DNA of 64,000 nt from Nannobrachium achirus (Eukaryota; Chordata; Actinopteri; Myctophiformes; Myctophidae): NCBI GenBank assembly GCA_963921795.1, contig OY997654.1, forward strand, positions 4,112,177-4,176,176. The letters run 5' to 3'. A model generated the notes under the pieces. The model saw only the letters and a list, made by a program, of their open reading frames with translations, did not search any database and was not told the origin of the DNA. Within the stretch, counting starts at the first letter, position 1; every line of letters starts with the position of its first letter. The position numbers were made by a program, and so were the translations under genes. Positions 1 through 11,291 of the stretch are shown one piece after another.

Positions 1-123
1 AACCTAGCCTGCAGTGAGCAGACATTAGTTAGGTTAATTCTTAAAACAATCATAACTCTTGACAGGAATGGGCCAGAGACTTACTTTTTTTTCTAAATGC
101 TCAGAAATGTATGCTCTACAAGC

Positions 124-169
124 CTGGGGCCGGATTGAATCATCTCGGGCCGTATGTTTGACATCCTTG
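124..169. mobile_element. hAT-type terminal remnant
   Basis: The stretch contains GGGCCGGATTGAA-like and GGGCCGTATGTTTGACA text. This is the usual inner terminus of a fish hAT family whose other end reads CAGGGGTGTCAAACT; such an end is seen at 63,313. Only this end lies in the window, so the element is partial. The family assignment is from memory. Confidence 0.45.
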
Positions 170-185
170 CTCTACAGTATTTCAT

Positions 186-680
186 CATGAAAATGTGACT
201 TTGCACGTATGTTTTAGAGGCAGAAGAATAATTTGCACAAAACTGCAATATGCATTGAAATATTAAAAAAGCATGTTTCAATTTAAAAAAAAATCCGATC
301 TTTAGATATTGGTCCAAATCTAAGGGCGGAGCTTACTTAACAAAGACACAGATGTCTTCCGCTTGAGTCAAGGCACGCGTTTAAGCAAGTTGCATGTCTT
401 CAAACGAAACAAGGCATGACTTATGCCCCTTTAAAGTTTGAGTTTTCAAACGCTTCGTATAGCGCCCCCCTTTGGCCAATTGGAGTAAGATTGCTTTCAG
501 TGATATTTGGACTAACCCTCTACATATTTGCCAAATGCCATGAACGTGTCACTTTGCATGTATGATTTAGAGGCAGAAGAATAATTTGTATAAAACTGCA
601 ACATTGAGTGAATTATTAAAAAATAATGTTTCGCTTTAAAAGAAATCCGCCGAGACAGATCTGACCGTATTGGTCCAAAG
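186..680 (+). repeat. Diverged direct repeat, two ~140-bp copies
   Basis: Positions 186-321 and 540-680 match throughout. Both carry TTTAGAGGCAGAAGAATAAT, then an A/T tract, then ATCCG and TATTGGTCCAAA. The spacing is about 350 bp. Between them lies AGCGCCCCCTTTGGCC, typical of fish dispersed repeats. There is no coding signal; probably a tandemly duplicated old repeat. Confidence 0.6.
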
Positions 681-1035
681 TTCATGTAAAAAAGGCTTTG
701 CGCACGTTAAGCGAAAATCACAGGAGGAGATAGATTTGACTGTTTGGCATAGTCCTCTGCCATACTGCCGAGTTTCGTAAAAAGCGACTGCACGGTCTAG
801 CCGCTAGAGAAAAAGTGGCGGAAGAAAGAAATGATGAAGTCCAATATCTATAAGTGGCCAAGGGCTTGGCCACTAATTAAGAATTGCCAGTTTAGTCTTC
901 CTATACCTGTGCTGTGGAATTATATACTAAAGATGAGATATTAGTACAAGATCCTAAAATGTAAATAAAGTTTCACATATTAACTGGACACATTCAACAC
1001 TATTCCATTAATATACATGATTAACTCATCTAGTG

Positions 1036-1111
1036 CCTTTCGCGTGATGTCACGCGATAAGTACTAGAGTACGTATAGTGCCGAATGCGTGATGTCGCGC
1101 GAAAAGTAATA
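1036..1111. repeat. CG-rich near-palindromic duplicated motif
   Basis: TCGCGTGATGTCACGCGA occurs first, and GCGTGATGTCGCGCGA about 50 bp later. The first is a near-perfect dyad centred on GATGTCA. The pair stands out from AT-rich surroundings. No known element is recognised. Confidence 0.5.
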
Positions 1112-1138
1112 TATTACTGTAACGGCGAGTAAAAATAC

Positions 1139-1478
1139 CTAGTACAATGGCCGACGCTCCGGAGACGAAATCCGCGCTGATTTGTCATCATCACGGCTCC
1201 ACGAGCACACAATAGTCATCCCATAACATTGAGGTGGACGGCCGATCTCATCTTTAATGTCCATTATCTCAAAACAACACTTTAGAAGCGAAGATGGAGG
1301 CAGATGCTCGCTTATAAAACACATGTATAAACGCTCCTATGCAATCCAGCATGGCACCACGTAAACAATGTTCGGTTCCGTCGCAGGATCCGATGACGTC
1401 AGACCGGAAGTACTTCCGGTCTAGACTTCTGGCCTTCAAAATAAGACAATGGCCGTTAATGGGGCCGGGAGGGGGCAC
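1139..1478 (-). promoter_or_regulatory. Promoter-like CpG patch with CRE and palindromic ETS site
   Basis: A full cyclic-AMP response element TGACGTCA lies at 1,394-1,401. Two bases on, at 1,403-1,420, is the 18-bp perfect palindrome ACCGGAAGTACTTCCGGT, which is two head-to-head ETS (GGAA) sites. The patch is CpG-rich in an AT-rich area. Read on the minus strand it leads into short open frames that match no family I know. Similar CRE/ETS text occurs in some fish transposon ends, so it may be transposon-derived. No transcript is shown. Confidence 0.35.
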
Positions 1479-1740
1479 TCTGGACCCCCTAATCCGTTAA
1501 TGTCCTGGGCTCTGGATGAGTTAATAGCAGTGTTTGTCTAGATGTGGAATTACATTTACTGTGTTACATTTACTTCAGTAACTTTCTGAATAAATAAACT
1601 TTCTGAGTACTTAAATCTGTAGTGGAAACTGGAAATTACATTTACTTTTACTTTACTTGGGTATTTACATTGTTCAGTACTTCATATTACTCCACTACAT
1701 CTCAACGACAAATCTTGTACTTTTTATTCCACTACCTTTA

Positions 1741-1806
1741 GAAAAGAAGCAGGATGACATCATGGTGTGACGTGAAAAGAAGCAGGATGACATCATGGTA
1801 TGAAGT
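1741..1806 (+). repeat. Two-copy 33-bp tandem repeat
   Basis: The unit beginning GAAAAGAAGCAGGATGACAT is repeated exactly once at a 33-bp offset, with differences only at the end (GTGTGACGT against GTATGAAGT). Confidence 0.85.
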
Positions 1807-1876
1807 GAGGACTGCAGCAGCTGACCTGGAGAAGTGGAATCGTTCTGTTTCTTAGGCTGGATTTAGACTGCAGTAG

Positions 1877-1989
1877 CCTGAATCAGATCTGAGCCACATC
1901 CAGATTGGAATCCGATTGGTTTAAATGGTCACATGTTCACATGGAACACATCAGATTCCATTCTGGTTGTGACACAGATCTGATTCAGG
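1877..1989. repeat. Inverted repeat, ~113 bp, MITE-like
   Basis: CCTGAATCAGATCTG at 1,877-1,891 is mirrored exactly by CAGATCTGATTCAGG at 1,975-1,989. The inner arms continue to pair (CCAGATTGGAATC with GATTCCATTCTGG). The outer GGCTGGATTT-GACTGCAGT text also flanks it as a direct repeat. No target duplication was found. Confidence 0.6.
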
Positions 1990-2397
1990 CTGGATTTGAC
2001 TGCAGTCTAGTCACGCTGAAGAAGGCACTGTTTACCCCAACGCGTAGGTGTTTTTTCTTTTTTATTCTTGCTATGCACTGGACAATTGATAAAGGCTTTT
2101 TAACGTATTCTCCACAAGAGTGCCTTGGTCTAACATTTCTTCATGTTCTGTGAAGGCCTTATATGCCACAAAGCACCAAGCGGACAGGAAACGGGTAACA
2201 ATTATTGTAAGGCTTTAGTCATTGGTATTAGTTACTTTGCAGATTTATTGTTGGACTACCTTGTGTGTAAAGTGTAAAAGGTATGTAAATATTTGTACTG
2301 AACTAATAATCTGCTATGTTTTGTGAAACAGTTTGAATACAGTATAATGTACAGATAATGATTAAATGAGCAAATGCTTGGCCTGATCTAGAGTTCT

Positions 2398-2680
2398 CAA
2401 TTTATGCCCGAACCCCATCTTACCCGACCCGACATTTAGGGTAGGGTACGGCCTAAAATGTATGCTAATTAGTAGGACCGGACCTCTGGCTCAATGAAAA
2501 AAAAAAAAAATATATATATATATATATTTTTTTTTTATTAATTATATTACTTTTCCTCCGTGGTAGAGTTCTCAAATTCTTCCTTAACCCAGCCGGCCTG
2601 AAAACATTGTTCTGGGTCGGGTAGGGCCTAAAATGTACGCTAATTAGTTATGGCCCAGTAGGACCGGGCCTTAATTTGCA
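2398..2680. repeat. Duplicated GGGTAGGGCCTAAAATGT motif around an A/TA/T tract
   Basis: GGGTAGGGTACGGCCTAAAATG near 2,439 (read in two parts) recurs as GGGTCGGGTAGGGCCTAAAA near 2,612. Each is followed by TGCTAATTAG-like text and AGGACCGG. Between them, 2,498-2,537, is a poly-A, (TA)n, poly-T run that could fold on itself. No gene. Confidence 0.55.
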
Positions 2681-2796
2681 GGCTCATTAGCCTGATCTTG
2701 TCAGTCATTTCTTTATTCATGTTAATGTATTTGTCATGATCTGCACTGTGCATTTTTTTTGTACCAAACAGCAATGTATATATTTTTGTATTACTT

Positions 2797-3995
2797 ATAT
2801 AGGCCGGGGGCCAATTCTGAAATTGGCACAAATTGGTACCACCCAAGGTGACCGTACGTTTTTTACATTTTCGTCTTCGTACATGTCTCTAGTTTACATT
2901 TTGGTATGATAACTCTTCCAATCGCCCAGCTTATTGACAGTTATCACTCCCTAAACAAACCAATATCCATATGAAACAGTGATGAGTATATACTGTATAG
3001 TGTGGTACGATGTGTACTTCCGTAGGATTTTTGTGCTAATTTTTTATTTTTTTTGCAGATCCTGGTTCTAGAGAGTCCAAACTATGAGAAAATGATGGGT
3101 GCCAACTTTTCCGGACCCCCACCCCCTATCTGGGGGTCATCTAGTTTGGGGCCTCCCAGAACAGTACGCCAGCCAGTTAATGTCCAATTTTCTTAATATT
3201 AGGGTTGTTTTGTAGGTTTTAAAACATTCTGAGTTCATTTATTACAATTTTGAAGCAGCCAGAATAACCTTTCCGACATTTGGTTGGGGTCTTTCCTCAC
3301 CTGGGACCCCCCAGACGCCGGACCCCTGTGCCTATCTCAGTACTCGCTCTGCTCCTGCTCCAGAACAATGTCATATTAGATCATAATTGAATAAATGTTT
3401 TTGTTGCTGGACTCTGAAAACAAAAATGAGTAGTAGCAAATACCAGGGGTCTTCAACAGGGGCTTCGGGACCCCTAGAGGGTCCTCAGAGTTACTACATA
3501 CATAGTGTACTTCTAATGATTTTTGCGTAACTTTATTTGTTTACTGCTTTGGCTTTTATGGGGACTAAACTGTCAGAAAATGATGGGTGCCAGATTTTCC
3601 CAACCCCTGCTCCTTTTCTGGGGGGTCATCTATTTTAGGACATTGCAGAACAGTATGCCAGCCAGTTAATGTCCAATTTTCATAATATTAGAGTTGTTTT
3701 GAAGGTTTTAAAACATTCATATATTGCACTTTTGAAGCAGCCAGAATAAGCTTTCTGACTTTTAGTGGGAGTCTTTCCTCACCTGGGACCCCCGGAATGA
3801 CTCCTGAGCCTATCTCAGTACTCATTACAGTCCTTGCTCTGCTCCTGCTCCAGAACAGTGCAAATTAGATCATAACTGAAGCATAAAAGCTTTTGTAGCT
3901 GGGCTCTGACAACAAAAATGAGTAGCTAATACCAGGGGTCTTCCACAGGGGGTATGGGACCCCCAGGTGTCCTCAGAGTTACTACAGGGGGCCAG
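2797..3995 (+). repeat. Left arm of a 1.2-kb inverted repeat
   Basis: This arm is the reverse complement of 5,055-6,218. The outer edge reads TATAGGCCGGGGGCCAATT; the inner edge reads CTCAGAGTTACTACAGGGGG. Pairing looks better than 95% with small indels. The arm holds two diverged tandem modules, about 3,005-3,480 and 3,500-3,990. Each runs from AATGATGGGTGCCA through GCCAGCCAGTTAATGTCCAA to CAGGGGTCTTC-type text, which resembles a hAT end. There is no coding potential. Confidence 0.85.
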
Positions 3996-4416
3996 ACAAA
4001 TCTCTGGTCACCCCAACCTCCCAGTCAGCCAAGACATCTGACTGGAAAATACCCTCCACTCTCTGAATTCCATCCATTTTCTTCAATTGGTGGAAGCTCA
4101 GGGCAATTTGTCAGGTATCATTTATACTGCATTGTGATGTAGTTGGCATTGAGGATATGTGGTAGCAGTGCAGCTCCAAGTTCTTTGACTGAAATCCCAT
4201 CCCATTACCCTGCATTATCACAGATGCGGGGTTGTTGGACCAAAGTGCTCCAATTACTCCAATGTTGATGGAAATAAGTAAGCCTTGCCCAGCCCTGAGG
4301 CTCATAGGGCAGGAGTCTATGTCCTGTTTCAGTGAGGCAGCTTGATGTACAAGTACCCCTGGACAGTGGACATAATAATAGTTTGTCACAGGGACATACT
4401 AATCCAGCCTTTGATG

Positions 4417-4506
<90 letters not shown>

Positions 4507-5054
4507 TAAATGGACACGTTGTTTTGCATGCCCGCTCTGACATCACACTCTGGCTTCACTGTGATGGCACACTAACATAATCCCTTTTATGACCATATAT
4601 GGAGTTACTTGATGTCTTCAATATTAAGCCCATATCTAACAGGACTTCATATGGGAATGCCCATATATGGAGGCCACATCGGCCACATGCCACACTAACA
4701 GAATCCATATATGGCCAAGACAGATGGCCAAGACAGCCCATATCTGTGTGACTGGTTCTTCTCCATAAAGGGTATGATGTCAGTTGTCATAACAAATAAC
4801 TGAGTAAGCATGTTTGGGCTCTCACAGCACATCTCAATATACAGCATGGATCTGTACATCTGTACACCGATATACATCACTGGTCAGATGGCAAAGAATT
4901 GGCACCCTGAGGCATCTTACTAGTAAATAATACTGAGAATACTAATAAACTATCAAGTACACTACATAAACCCAGGATGCATAAAACTAACAGTTTCTAT
5001 AGCAAATTGCAGAACTGTTTGCAAGAATAGGGCCAAAACTGGAATAGCCATTTG
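3996..5054. other. Spacer of the inverted repeat, with no recognised gene
   Basis: About 1.06 kb separates the arms. It contains a long GT microsatellite and short repeated CCATATATGG words near 4,590-4,740. I see no splice-bounded open frame or recognisable protein. Confidence 0.6.
4418..4505 (+). repeat. (GT)n microsatellite, ~44 units
   Basis: Uninterrupted dinucleotide run. The long frames that cross it on both strands are artefacts of the repeat. Confidence 0.98.
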
Positions 5055-6218
5055 GCTGGCCCCCTAACTCTGAGGACACCTGGGGGTCCCAGACCCCCTG
5101 TGGAAGACCGCTGGTATTAGCTACTCATTTTTGTTGTCAGAGCCCAGCTACAAAAGCTTTTATGCTTCAGTTATGATCTAATTTGACACTGTTCTGGAGC
5201 AGGAGCAGAGCAAGGACTGTAATGAGTACTGAGATAGGCTCAGGAGTCATTCCGGGGGTTCCAGGTGAGGAAAGACCCCCACCAAAAGTCAGAAAGCTTA
5301 TTCTGGCTGCTTCAAAAGTGCAATATATGAATGTTTTAAAACCTTCAAAACAACTCTAATATTGTGAAAATTGGACATTAACTGGCTGGCATACTGTTCT
5401 ACAGTGTCCTAAAATAGATGACCCCCCAGAAAAGGGGCAGGGGTTGGGAAAATCCGACACCCATCATTTTCTGACACTTTGGTCCCTATAAAAGCCAAAG
5501 CAGTAAAAAAATAAAGTTACGCAAAAAAATCATTAGAAGTACACTATGTAGTAACTCTGAGGACCCTCTAGGGGTCCCGAAGCCCCTGTTGAAGACCCCT
5601 GGTATTTCCAGCAACAAAAACATTTATTCAATTATGATCTAATATGACATTATTCTGGAGCAGGAGCAGAGCGAGTACTGAGAAAGGCACAGGGGTCCGG
5701 CGTCTGGGGGGTCCCAGGTGAGGAAAGACCCCAACCAAATGTCAGAAAGGTTATTCTGGCTGCTTCAAAATTGTAATAAATGAACTCAGAATGTTTTAAA
5801 ACCTAGAAAACAACCCTAATATTAAGAAAATTGGATATTAACTGGCTGGCGTACTGTTCTGGGAGGCCCCAAACTAGATGACCCCCAGATAGGGGGTGGG
5901 GGTCCGGAAAAGTTGGCACCCATCATTTTCTCATAGTTTGGACTCTCTAGAACCAGGATCTGCAAAAAAAATAAAAAATTAGCACAAAATTCCTACGGAA
6001 GTACACATCGTACCACACTATACAGTATATACTCACTGTTTCATATGGATATTGGTTTGTTTAGGGAGTGATAACTGTCAATAAGCTGGGCGATTGGAAG
6101 AGTTATCATACCAAAATGTAAACTAGAGACATGTACGAAGACGAAAATGTAAAAAACGTACGGTCACCTTGGGTGGTACCAATTTGTGCCAATTTCAGAA
6201 TTGGCCCCCGGCCTATAT
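5055..6218 (-). repeat. Right arm of the 1.2-kb inverted repeat
   Basis: Reverse complement of 2,797-3,995, ending GGCCCCCGGCCTATAT. It is about 35 bp shorter than the left arm. One lost piece is at the inner edge, where GTAGTA is missing before ACTCTGAGG. Both arms keep the two-module structure, so the arm was built before it was inverted. Confidence 0.85.
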
Positions 6219-6466
6219 GTTCAAAGCCAAAGTTAAATAATGTAATTGTTACATTTTATTTTCAAGTAATATGTCATGACCATGACAGCCTTATATAGGC
6301 ACTTTATTTGTTTTAATGTTAACATAATCAATTACAGAACCACAATGGAAACGAGTCCCATTAAATTCCGTAAGAACCGTGAATATTTTCAGAGAGGCTG
6401 CTTTGTAGGAAGAAACAGGCTTTTAATTGTGGTGATATGGAGAATTACAAACTACTGATCTACCAG

Positions 6467-7302
6467 TAAGACTCCCTAATCGGGAGATAAGCGACTGTAG
6501 GTGGCTTATCTCCACAAATAGGGCAAAAAATTGTTTTTCCCAAATCTTCCTGATCCATGTTGATGACATGAGTGTAGACATGCTGTGTAGTGATATTCGT
6601 GATTTTAGGGCAAAAACTGTAGGATCAGTGTCCAAAAATGTGTTTTAAAAATCGGCCTGAAGGTGGCGCTAGAATAGGCCATGTGAGAAATGAGGGGTGG
6701 GGTCTCCGCGTTGCCTTGGCGGACGAATAGGTACCGGTCCCGGCTCTCCCGGACACTCCTAGCCCGAGTTACGGCATTTTATGTGCGCTGCAGTGGCAGG
6801 GGGTCCTCCACTGGGGGCGCCACCACTTTTGCATCCGTTCTGGAGCACCAGGAGTCGGTGGTCCCCGGAAATTCCCCGTGAGCAGCCCCGTTGGGGTGGT
6901 CATTTGGTCATTTTTGCACATTTGGTCATTTTTTTCATCTGGGGGTCCCCCAGCCGGGGGTCCTTGGAGGTTGTAGTTTGGGAGGCAAGGAGTGTGTGTG
7001 TAAAATCTGGCATGGATCGGGTCAACGGGTGCGGAGATATAAGCAGGGAAAAAGTGTGACGTGTGACGTGTGAGCACATTTGGTCATTTTTTACATCTGG
7101 GGGTCCCCCAGGGACCTGGGGGTCCCTGGGGCTCCGGGGGTCCTTGGAGGTTGTAGTTTGGCAGTCAAGGACTGTGTGTGCATAATTTGGCATGGATGGG
7201 GGCAACGGTTGTGGAGATATGAGCAGGGCAAAAGTGTGACGGACGGACTCACTGACAGACAGCCCGTGGAGCTTTTGGTAGTAAATGCGACCTACGGTCG
7301 CA
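6467..7302 (+). mobile_element. Dispersed repeat R2, long copy
   Basis: It starts TAAGACTCCCTAATCGGGAG and ends in a small hairpin, TGCGACCTACGGTCGCA. A second copy is at 18,853-19,189. Shared landmarks are GATCCATGTTGATGACATGA, GGTGGCGCTAGAA, GGCATGGAT and GCAGGGCAAAAGTGTGACG. This copy has an internal tandem doubling (about 6,900-7,075 and 7,076-7,245), each half carrying TTGGTCATTTTTT, CATCTGGGGGTCCCCCAG and TCCTTGGAGGTTGTAGTTTG. It is non-coding. The 3' hairpin recalls a helitron end, but the 5' end does not fit. Confidence 0.6.
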
Positions 7303-9187
7303 ATAACTTTTTATGTGACAGAAAACTAAATTTGGTGATCTTATCTCGGTTTAGGCTTCTGAACACTGACGCCCCCAGGGTTTTTGTCTTATCTCCACTG
7401 CTGTATTCTTTATTCCTTAGATATTAGACATCTGAATTTGCACTGAGTCGCATATCTGGCAATATATACTGTATATAGAGCATTTTGAACCAAATATATA
7501 GACTTTTCTATGGTGTTGGGTATTGTTTCCTGTTGTCTCTTTTCATGGGTGTTTTTGAAGTGCCTAGGATTATTTGTGTTATCCTTTCTGCCTTAATGTT
7601 GTTATGTTGTTAACTTGTATGACTAATAAAGTATTCAATTAATGAATCGGTCAATCAAAAAAGAAAGAACAATAATGCATAGATTCTATTCATATTCCAT
7701 CGATCATGTGATGATATGATGGTCTGTTGCTTTGATAACTGTTACATAAAGTTTATATATTGATAAAGATTCTCTGATTCTCCTCATGAATGTATTCTGT
7801 AGTCTGTTCCCTTGATGTGTGAAGGAGAGGTTGCAGCACCAAGCTGCTCATCAGGAGCAGTTTGGGCGTCAGAGTTTTGCTCAAGGACTCTTCAACACTG
7901 ACCCAGGATGAGCCTTTCTCAAGCGGCCGCTCCACCTGATCTACTGCTGTATCTTTAACTCTACCTCCTGATCTACTGCTGTATTATAGTAGAGACTGTA
8001 ACTTGACATTAATTTTACACTTCAGCAGTGTTCACACTAGCAACCCGAATCAGATTGTTTGCATCCAGATTGATTTTATTTATTTATTATTACAAAAACA
8101 AAGTGATATTTAATCATAATTGAAGAAAGTAGCTGTGATCAATTGTATGGCCAGGCAGTCATTTGTCTTTAATGGAATGAATTCAGCATCACATAAACCC
8201 TTAGACGTCCCAAAGGTTCATATTGGACAATTTGTATTTTCCCAGTCTTGGTACCCCAACTTTGATTGTCTCACAGAAAGTTTCCCAGAGGAGTTGCGAC
8301 TGACTGAGAGGTGTTAGCAGACACCTTTATGAACACTTGAGAAGAAAGTTATTGATAAGCATTTATTTTGCAGATAACCCTAAATACTACTGTCTAAAAA
8401 CAACAGTCTAACTCTCCCTCTGAGGACTCTTGAAGGAGATATGAGGCTTCTTGTCTTCAGTAGAGGCTCTGAGTCTGAGCCATTTTGCTGCTACATAATT
8501 ATAATTGAATATAATTATAATGCATTATAAACATACGTATAAAGGTTACCTGTATATTATAATCTGCTTAAAGCACTCCTGAATATTCATTCATTTGTGA
8601 TTTTAAAATAACAATCATTACACATTATAAAGCATCCTATAAGGATTTATCTATAAGGTTACCCATCATGATGTTTTTGGAAGGATCATAGTTTTATCAT
8701 TCTCATAAAGATTCTCAGAAATTCTCGTGCTCGTTCGTGCATGTGCTTGCGGACAGCTAGAACTGGATTGTGGTCATCTTTGCAAAATACAGCCCAGTGT
8801 TTACTCGCAGAGTGAGTGTTTGTCTCCAAGCGGGGTGATCCCCACTGATCCAAGCGAGAAAGTCTGCGGCAACCGCCGTCCGTCTGTAGGGTGCTACAGT
8901 CTCTCTACTTGGAAGACTCTCACCTCTCCCTATAGAACCATTCATGTGTGGTGTGTTGTTTTCTCATACTGGGCTCATTCTACTGTAAGGCCACAGTGTT
9001 GGACATTGTAAACTTCAGCCTCAGAGTGGCTCAACCTTTGAAAAGTCTACATAAATGGGTGTAATAGCACACAGTTTTACAATCAGATTTAAGGCCTTGA
9101 ATTATAGATTATAGAGGGTATGCATAAAGTGAATCGAGTGGCAAAGTGAGTGGCCATATGAGTTTAACGTTGTTTAATGCAATAAGA
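7303..9187. other. AT-rich spacer, nothing firm
   Basis: It contains a possible LINE-like tail near 7,620 (GACTAATAAAGTATTCAATT) and a moderately CpG-rich 200-bp patch near 8,730-8,930. I could not assign either. No splice-bounded frame and no tRNA were seen. Confidence 0.4.
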
Positions 9188-9553
9188 TCACAGGACTTTT
9201 TTGGATGTACAATATAGGCTGTCAAGGCCAAAAAGTAGTATTTTGCCACTCAGTAGGCGTTCCCGCATAACCTCTGGGTATGATGATGATGTCACGCGCA
9301 TAACCTCTATTCTAGCTGTCATCAGCCAGTACAGCTGCTCACACCTTCCTCCTACGAGGTCTTTGAGCTCTGTCACTGTCTGGTCATAAGACAGCAGGCA
9401 CGTCCACACATAGACATCAAAGGGGGCTTGAACCCCTACCCTTTTATCCATCTGTAAAACGTGCCGTCTCCAGACCACAAATTCAGTTTTTACCATGGAG
9501 AAAGACATGCTAATGCCCCCTCTTTCATGCCATAACATGTGGTATCGAGCACC

Positions 9554-9626
9554 GGAAATAGCTGACCTCAAAGTTCACAACACGTTGCAGTGTGACACAT
9601 TGTGAGCTTGGAAGTCTGCTATTTTC
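9554..9626. repeat. Hairpin P, diverged copy
   Basis: The left arm GGAAATAGCTGACCTCAAAG and right arm GAGCTTGGAAGTCTGCTATT pair around an ACACG-TTGCAG-TGTGA turn. It matches the P consensus with several substitutions in both arms, so it is an old copy. The host element is not recognised. Confidence 0.55.
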
Positions 9627-9722
9627 AATATTTTCACCAAAAGGCCCCTTTAGGAATGTCAGCCCCTGCCTCTCTAACATTTTCTGCACGTCCCTGGACA
9701 ACAGAGTGAACATAGAGGGCTC

Positions 9723-9952
9723 TATTTTGATTGTCTAAGTAGCAGCTCTTATGCCTTAACTTGAAGTCCATTCTGTCTCCGACCACCAACCTTTCATCGG
9801 AAAGGTCCTGTTCAACTACAAAATGATGTCACTTGCATCTTCTGAAAAGCATTACCTCGAATTAGAGTTCAGAAAGCTGCACGTCAGAAAGTCGGATATG
9901 GACAGGCCTTTAAGTTAAGGCATAAGAGCTGCTACTTAAGACAATCAAAATA
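9723..9952. mobile_element. MITE with long inverted ends, TA-flanked
   Basis: TATTTTGATTGTCT then AGTAGCAGCTCTTATGCC on the left is mirrored by GGCATAAGAGCTGCTACTT then AGACAATCAAAATA on the right. The arms are ~60 bp and the internal part is ~110 bp. TA at both outer edges fits a Tc1/mariner-type target duplication. Non-coding. Confidence 0.65.
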
Positions 9953-10140
9953 CAGCCCAGTCTCATACACAGGGAGAAGATGACAGGACCAACGAATAAA
10001 TGCCCTGCAGCCATAGTGTGTTTACACTTCACCCTACACATGGTCAAACTAAACCAAATCACCTGATATGAGACATACTTCTTTTTTTAAACTGAACTTA
10101 TGAATTCAGACGCCTCAGTCATCTTCATCTTGATGCAAGG

Positions 10141-10173
10141 GCAGTGAATCCGGAACCTTCCCGGATTCACTGC
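10141..10173. repeat. Perfect 13-bp stem hairpin
   Basis: GCAGTGAATCCGG and CCGGATTCACTGC are exact reverse complements separated by 7 bases. There is no T-run after the stem, and no reason in this genome type to call a terminator. Confidence 0.6.
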
Positions 10174-10366
10174 CTCTTTGATTTGATCCGGTACCTTCCC
10201 TGTCAATCAAAATAGTGCTGTTTCAAAATATGTTTTCATCCTTCCAAATAGAGACCTTTTTGGCTGCAGCATTTTTATTTACTTTATATTTTCATGTTTT
10301 TGTTCAATTTCTTGTAATGTTTCTGATGTGGTGCTTATAGGTGACAGTGACACACAATAGACAAGC

Positions 10367-10370
<4 letters not shown>

Positions 10371-10429
<59 letters not shown>
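10371..10429 (+). repeat. (CA)n microsatellite
   Basis: About 29 uninterrupted CA units. Confidence 0.98.
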
Positions 10430-10433
<4 letters not shown>

Positions 10434-10589
10434 TACTGTAGGCTGAGGAGAGAACACAGACAAGTATGTATTTTTTTCTTTTCTTTTTTTCCCCCACCAC
10501 ACAGTGACGTCTACATATAGAACATCAGTGTTTCAGAATGCCAGGCAGCAAGTCAACACATGCTGGTGATGAGCCACTATCACTGCTGG

Positions 10590-10915
10590 TTGGCAGTCAA
10601 TGTGTTCTTAGATGTGTTCTAGGCTGTAAGCTACACTATCATTGTACAGTCAATGTGTTCTAGGCTGTAAGCTACACTATCATTGTACAGTCAATGTGTT
10701 CTAGGCTATAAGCTACACTATCATTGTACAGTCAATGTGTTCTAGGCTGTAAGCTACACTATCATTGTACAGTCAATGTGTTCTAGGCTATAAGCTAAAC
10801 TATCATTGTACAGTCAATGTGTTCTAGGCTATAAGCTACACTATCATTGTACAGTCAATGTGTTTTAGGCTATAAGCTACACTATCACTGTGTACAGTCA
10901 ATGTGGTATAGAATA
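10590..10915 (+). repeat. 41-bp tandem array, ~8 units
   Basis: The unit starts CAGTCAATGTGTTCTAGGCT and continues GTAAGCTACACTATCATTGTA, with a 41-bp period (for example 10,647 to 10,688). Units differ mainly by GTAAGC or ATAAGC. The last unit is degraded (GTGGTATAGAATATAAGC). Confidence 0.92.
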
Positions 10916-11049
10916 TAAGCTACCTGTAATCATGCCATGGACCGTTGGTGGGCTGAAATGAATCACTGGGAAGTCTGAGGTCAAGAAAGGTCACAGGAAA
11001 GACAGTTAGAATGTCAAGAAGGTATCATCATTATTAGGAAATGTGTCAG

Positions 11050-11230
11050 TTTAATGTGTTTACTCACTCATACATGTAATACATCACTATAGTATCAGTT
11101 AACATGAGTTTAATGTGTTTATTCATTACATGTAACACATCACTATAGTATCAGTTAACATGAGTTAATGTGTTTATTCATTACATGTAACATCACTATA
11201 GTATCAGTTAACATGAGTTAACTGATACTA
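11050..11230 (+). repeat. Three-copy ~60-bp tandem repeat
   Basis: Each unit carries TTTAATGTGTTTA or TTAATGTGTTTA, then CATTACATGTAA, CATCACTATAGTATCAGTTA and ACATGAG. The array ends in a short palindrome where AGTTAACTGATACT repeats inverted parts of the unit. Confidence 0.85.
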
Positions 11231-11291
11231 ACTGATACGGTGACTTGTGGAAGGACGAATAAAGTAAGAGGAATACAGTAGTAGATAATAG

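Noticed and set aside
4205-4580. Frames with long His-Thr or Cys-Val runs
   Set aside because: Pure (GT)n microsatellite translation; the same holds at 17,005-17,244, 24,002-24,353 and 21,195-21,584.
6781-7205. Overlapping 90-115 codon frames on both strands
   Set aside because: They follow the doubled middle of repeat R2 and recur in the same relation to its units, so they are repeat-derived.
9188-9571. 127-codon minus-strand frame
   Set aside because: No domain or signal recognised, and it runs into a P hairpin at its start. Length alone is not enough in AT-balanced DNA.
10590-10915. Possible CRISPR-like array because of the regular 41-bp period
   Set aside because: Units are contiguous with no unique spacers, and the genome is a vertebrate's. 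It is an ordinary minisatellite.
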